Shown: in pieces, positions 15,261-17,994 of the stretch
Numbering within the stretch: the stretch's first letter is position 1
Layout of the letters: each line of letters opens with the position of its first letter
Assembly (NCBI GenBank): GCA_002314595.1
Contig: DCGP01000032.1
Coordinates: forward strand, 210,874-228,867
DNA from: Clostridiales bacterium UBA1775
GTDB taxonomy: Bacteria; Bacillota; Clostridia; Monoglobales; Firm-18
Length of the DNA: 17,994 nt
Direction of reading: 5' to 3'
Notes under the pieces: model-generated
Told to the model about the DNA's origin: nothing
Database searches by the model: none
What the model saw: only the letters and a program-made list of their open reading frames with translations
Program-made: the position numbers and the translations under genes

Positions 15261-15289
15261 TTTACAAAAGCAAAATTTTATGTTATAAT
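15261..15289 (+). promoter_or_regulatory. Promoter of the deacetylase-like gene
   Basis: TTTACA (15261-15266), 17 bases, TATAAT (15284-15289) with an extended TG at 15281-15282. It predicts a start near 15296 and a short leader before the ATG at 15315. Confidence 0.75.
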
Positions 15290-15314
15290 ATATTCAGGAA
15301 AGAAGGGTTTATAA

Positions 15315-17888
15315 ATGAAAAAAGTCGTTTCAATTTTAGTAATAATGTCAATGCTGTTTGCTTTAATAACAGTAAATGCAAAAACAACATTTACTACAGT
15401 TTGTATTGAAGATTTCTCAACCTATGCAAACGATTCTACAATATACGAGGTTGCAGTGGATAGCAGTAAATATCCTACAAGCAAATCAGCTGTAAAGGTT
15501 GGTGCATCTAATATTTATATTACACCACCAAGTGCAACCACAACGGTATTTGCCACAAAGGAACAGGCAAAAATCAATGGTGGTAAGCTACAACTTTTAA
15601 ATGGTAAATACACATCATATAGTGCATATTTAAATAAAGAGTGTAAGTTTGAATGGAGACCTGCCAACTACTCAACAGTTGGGGACACCTACCGTTTAAC
15701 CATAGATGGCGCCAACAGCAACTCTAACAGTGGTTTCATTATGAGATTTCACACAAACTCCGACGCTTCAAATTGCTATATGTTAGTAGTTCCTTCATGT
15801 AATCGTGATAGTGGTTTCCCGGGGTGGAGACTATATAAAAGAGTAAGTGGTGAGGATAACATTTTGTTAAGCTCATCAGCAGTTGCATCTCAATCTACAA
15901 AGGGCACAGGCTATTTGCAAGCATTTAATGCAGAAATTACCGTTGAAAATAAGAGCAAAATTACAGTTCACGTAAAGGGCAAAACAAACACAAATGTTTC
16001 AATAGACGAAACAAAAACCTATACCGACACAAGCCCGTTTTCATATTCTTTAAAGAATAATTACATTCATATGCTTCCATATGGTGGCGTAGGTACAGAC
16101 ATTAACTATATCAAGCTTGAAAACGGAGTTAGCCCAAGCCTTAACTCATCGGTGTCAAGGTCAAAAGGAACCTATGTTGTAAAGGCAGATTTATCAAATG
16201 TTACAAGTGGTAAACTTATTGCCTGTGGTATAAATGAATGTCAACAAACTAAAATCTTTTTAAGAGATTATTCTACATCAACAGAAACCTTTGAATTTCC
16301 GGGAACATATGACGGATTTAAGGTGTTTGTAGTAGATAACGACTTTAATCCTCAAACAGAAATGCAGGAGCTTGTTGCACCGGCAAAAAATCAATTAACC
16401 GAGCTTGCAAACTTAGATTTTTCAGGTGTAAAAGCCTCAGATACAGTATATAAAATTGAAACCGATGCAAGTGATTACCCACTATATAACACACCGGTTA
16501 GGGTGGCAGATACAGACCTTTACATTACGCCACCACTTGATGAAAACGGCAAGGTTATGGCAGGTGATGTAAATGAAAAAGCAAAGTTTGCATCAGGAAC
16601 ATTGCAACTGTTAGCAGGTTACGGAACACCTGACGGCTATTCCGATAGAGAGTGTCGCATAGAATGGAGACCATCGAACTATAAAGATATTACAAATACC
16701 TATCGCACAACCATTGACGGCTCGGTATTCGACTCACGAAGTGGCTTTATGTATCGTTTCCAACTAAACGACAAGCAAAACGCATACTATCAATTTATCG
16801 TTTATGCAAGTAATTTAGACAAACCGGCATGGGAAATTGTTAAAAAGACAGAGGACGGTGCATCTACTGTTCTGCTTGGCTCAACTGCATTGCCAACGCA
16901 GTCCACAACAGGAAACGGTTACTTAAAGACCTTTAATGCAACAATTACAGTTACTGATAAATCACAAATTACAGTTACAGTAACAGGCAAGTCCAATACA
17001 AATAAGGCAATAAATGAAACGTTGTCATGCACAGACCTAAATCCATTCCCACAAAATGCAAATGAGCAGTATATGCACTTTAAATCATTTGGTGGTTCAA
17101 ATCGAGGAGCTTGCTTAAATTCAGTATTGCTTGAAACAAACTTTGACGCAAGCGCAAGCAGTGGTTCTTATGCACCGATAGACTATGGCACAGTAGCAAC
17201 TGCCACAACAAATAAGATGACGTGGAACGAAATGGATAAGGGCTATATCACAATAATATTTGATGATAATAATTCCGATTTACCATCATTTTATAGCATT
17301 ATTACAGGCGAATATGGCTTCCCAATCTGTTCAGCAGTACCAACTAAGTATATTGACAGAAACGGAGATTTGTTAGAACAAATCCAGGCAAGTGGAGGGG
17401 AAATCCTATCTCATACAGCAACACATCCTCAGCTTAATTTCTCAACTCCGTGGACAACAGTAGAAGAAGAGTTTAAAACCTCATACAACCTACTAACAGC
17501 AAGAGGCTTAAAGGTAAATGGTATCATTTTAGCAGGTGGAACAGAGTCCGACCTTACAACTGCTTATGCAAGGGCAATCGAACCTATTACTGCTAAATAC
17601 TATAATTATTCCGACTTGTATGGTGTGTCAACACAGTATAGCAAGCCAAGGGATACATTCTCAGGCAAATCAATAGACCAGCTTAAAAATATTGTGGACA
17701 GGGCAATTCGTAACAAATCTTGGGTAACTATCTACGCACATAGCTTTGAAGAATTGCCGGAGGCAACATTAAGAGCATTTATGGATTATGTAACAGCTAA
17801 AAAGGCAGAGGGTAAGGTAGATATTGCAACATATAAAACAATCTTCCAAAACTTTGCAAATTACGAAAGTCCGGTAACATTAAAATAA
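15315..17888 (+). CDS. Secreted protein with two repeated beta-rich domains and a C-terminal polysaccharide deacetylase-like domain
   Basis: An 857-residue protein with a signal peptide (KK, hydrophobic core, cleavage likely after VNA22). Two homologous domains follow, about 29-270 and 364-610. Matching blocks such as ECKFEWRPANY / ECRIEWRPSNY and TYRLTIDG / TYRTTIDG are offset by about 335 residues. A short beta linker (271-355) separates them. The C-terminal domain (about 640-850) resembles NodB/CE4 deacetylases: IIFDDNNSD (Asp650, Asp651), SHTATH (His700, His704) and TIYAHSF (His809). The metal triad Asp-His-His is therefore present, while the usual RxPxG motif is replaced by LAGGTES. It probably binds and de-acetylates an extracellular or cell-wall glycan. 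GAAGGG precedes the ATG. No sortase signal or S-layer domain is visible. It is a single-gene unit with its own promoter and terminator. Deacetylase activity is inferred, and the repeats may be carbohydrate-binding. Confidence 0.8.
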   Translation: MKKVVSILVIMSMLFALITVNAKTTFTTVCIEDFSTYANDSTIYEVAVDSSKYPTSKSAVKVGASNIYITPPSATTTVFATKEQAKINGGKLQLLNGKYTSYSAYLNKECKFEWRPANYSTVGDTYRLTIDGANSNSNSGFIMRFHTNSDASNCYMLVVPSCNRDSGFPGWRLYKRVSGEDNILLSSSAVASQSTKGTGYLQAFNAEITVENKSKITVHVKGKTNTNVSIDETKTYTDTSPFSYSLKNNYIHMLPYGGVGTDINYIKLENGVSPSLNSSVSRSKGTYVVKADLSNVTSGKLIACGINECQQTKIFLRDYSTSTETFEFPGTYDGFKVFVVDNDFNPQTEMQELVAPAKNQLTELANLDFSGVKASDTVYKIETDASDYPLYNTPVRVADTDLYITPPLDENGKVMAGDVNEKAKFASGTLQLLAGYGTPDGYSDRECRIEWRPSNYKDITNTYRTTIDGSVFDSRSGFMYRFQLNDKQNAYYQFIVYASNLDKPAWEIVKKTEDGASTVLLGSTALPTQSTTGNGYLKTFNATITVTDKSQITVTVTGKSNTNKAINETLSCTDLNPFPQNANEQYMHFKSFGGSNRGACLNSVLLETNFDASASSGSYAPIDYGTVATATTNKMTWNEMDKGYITIIFDDNNSDLPSFYSIITGEYGFPICSAVPTKYIDRNGDLLEQIQASGGEILSHTATHPQLNFSTPWTTVEEEFKTSYNLLTARGLKVNGIILAGGTESDLTTAYARAIEPITAKYYNYSDLYGVSTQYSKPRDTFSGKSIDQLKNIVDRAIRNKSWVTIYAHSFEELPEATLRAFMDYVTAKKAEGKVDIATYKTIFQNFANYESPVTLK

Positions 17889-17940
17889 ATTAAGGCTGTT
17901 TCCTTATCTAAATAAGTTAAACACAACTGAATATAGCTTT

Positions 17941-17975
17941 AAAAATCACATTAGGTTCGCCTAATGTGATTTTTT
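17941..17975 (+). terminator. Strong terminator of the deacetylase-like gene
   Basis: A 15-bp perfect stem (17941-17955 with 17960-17974) is capped by a TTCG tetraloop and ends in a T run to 17975. It lies 52 bases after the stop codon; nothing else is seen in 17889-17940. Confidence 0.93.
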
Positions 17976-17994
17976 GTATACAGAAAACCACGCG

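Overview
The window looks like chromosomal DNA of an anaerobic, low-GC Firmicute of the Clostridia, most likely a gut resident. This rests on AT-rich codon use, strong GGAGG-type ribosome binding sites, sigma-A-like promoters, an oxygen-sensitive glycyl radical enzyme with its activase, and typical clostridial housekeeping neighbours (lgt, rsmE, the YmfF/YmfH peptidase-like pair, azlCD). No rRNA, tRNA or CRISPR array was seen.

Positions 1-7250, plus strand, form a catabolic module. It holds a truncated Gfo/Idh/MocA oxidoreductase, a second Gfo/Idh/MocA oxidoreductase, a glycyl radical enzyme (GRE) activase and a GRE. The overlaps between these four genes imply one transcript. A gluconate 5-dehydrogenase-like SDR follows, then a 470-bp intergenic stretch with a repeated hairpin element, a second SDR, and a protein of the type I 3-dehydroquinate dehydratase fold. 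A bidirectional terminator closes the module. The enzymes suggest oxidation and reduction of hydroxyls on a sugar, sugar acid or cyclitol around a radical C-O or C-C cleavage. The GRE active-site context (GCNWMC in place of GCxE) and the changed pocket of the DHQase-like protein argue against the best-known pathways. This is the strongest candidate for an undescribed system here; the substrate cannot be read from the sequence.

Positions 7248-13497, minus strand, are mostly housekeeping. From its promoter, rsmE is followed by a four-helix membrane protein and a terminator. Then come a 74-aa protein, ymfF (inactive M16-like), ymfH (active M16), lgt and a MATE exporter, tightly packed and with two TAATG junctions.

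Positions 13584-15240, minus strand, carry azlC-azlD (branched-chain amino acid export type). They lie downstream of about 700 bp of tiny ORFs (78, 23 and 17 aa, plus a start-less 33-codon frame) behind a good promoter. The origin of these small ORFs is unknown.

Positions 15261-17975, plus strand, hold one large monocistronic gene with a clear promoter and a UUCG-loop terminator. It encodes a secreted 857-aa protein with two copies of a beta-rich domain followed by a polysaccharide deacetylase-like (NodB/CE4) domain.
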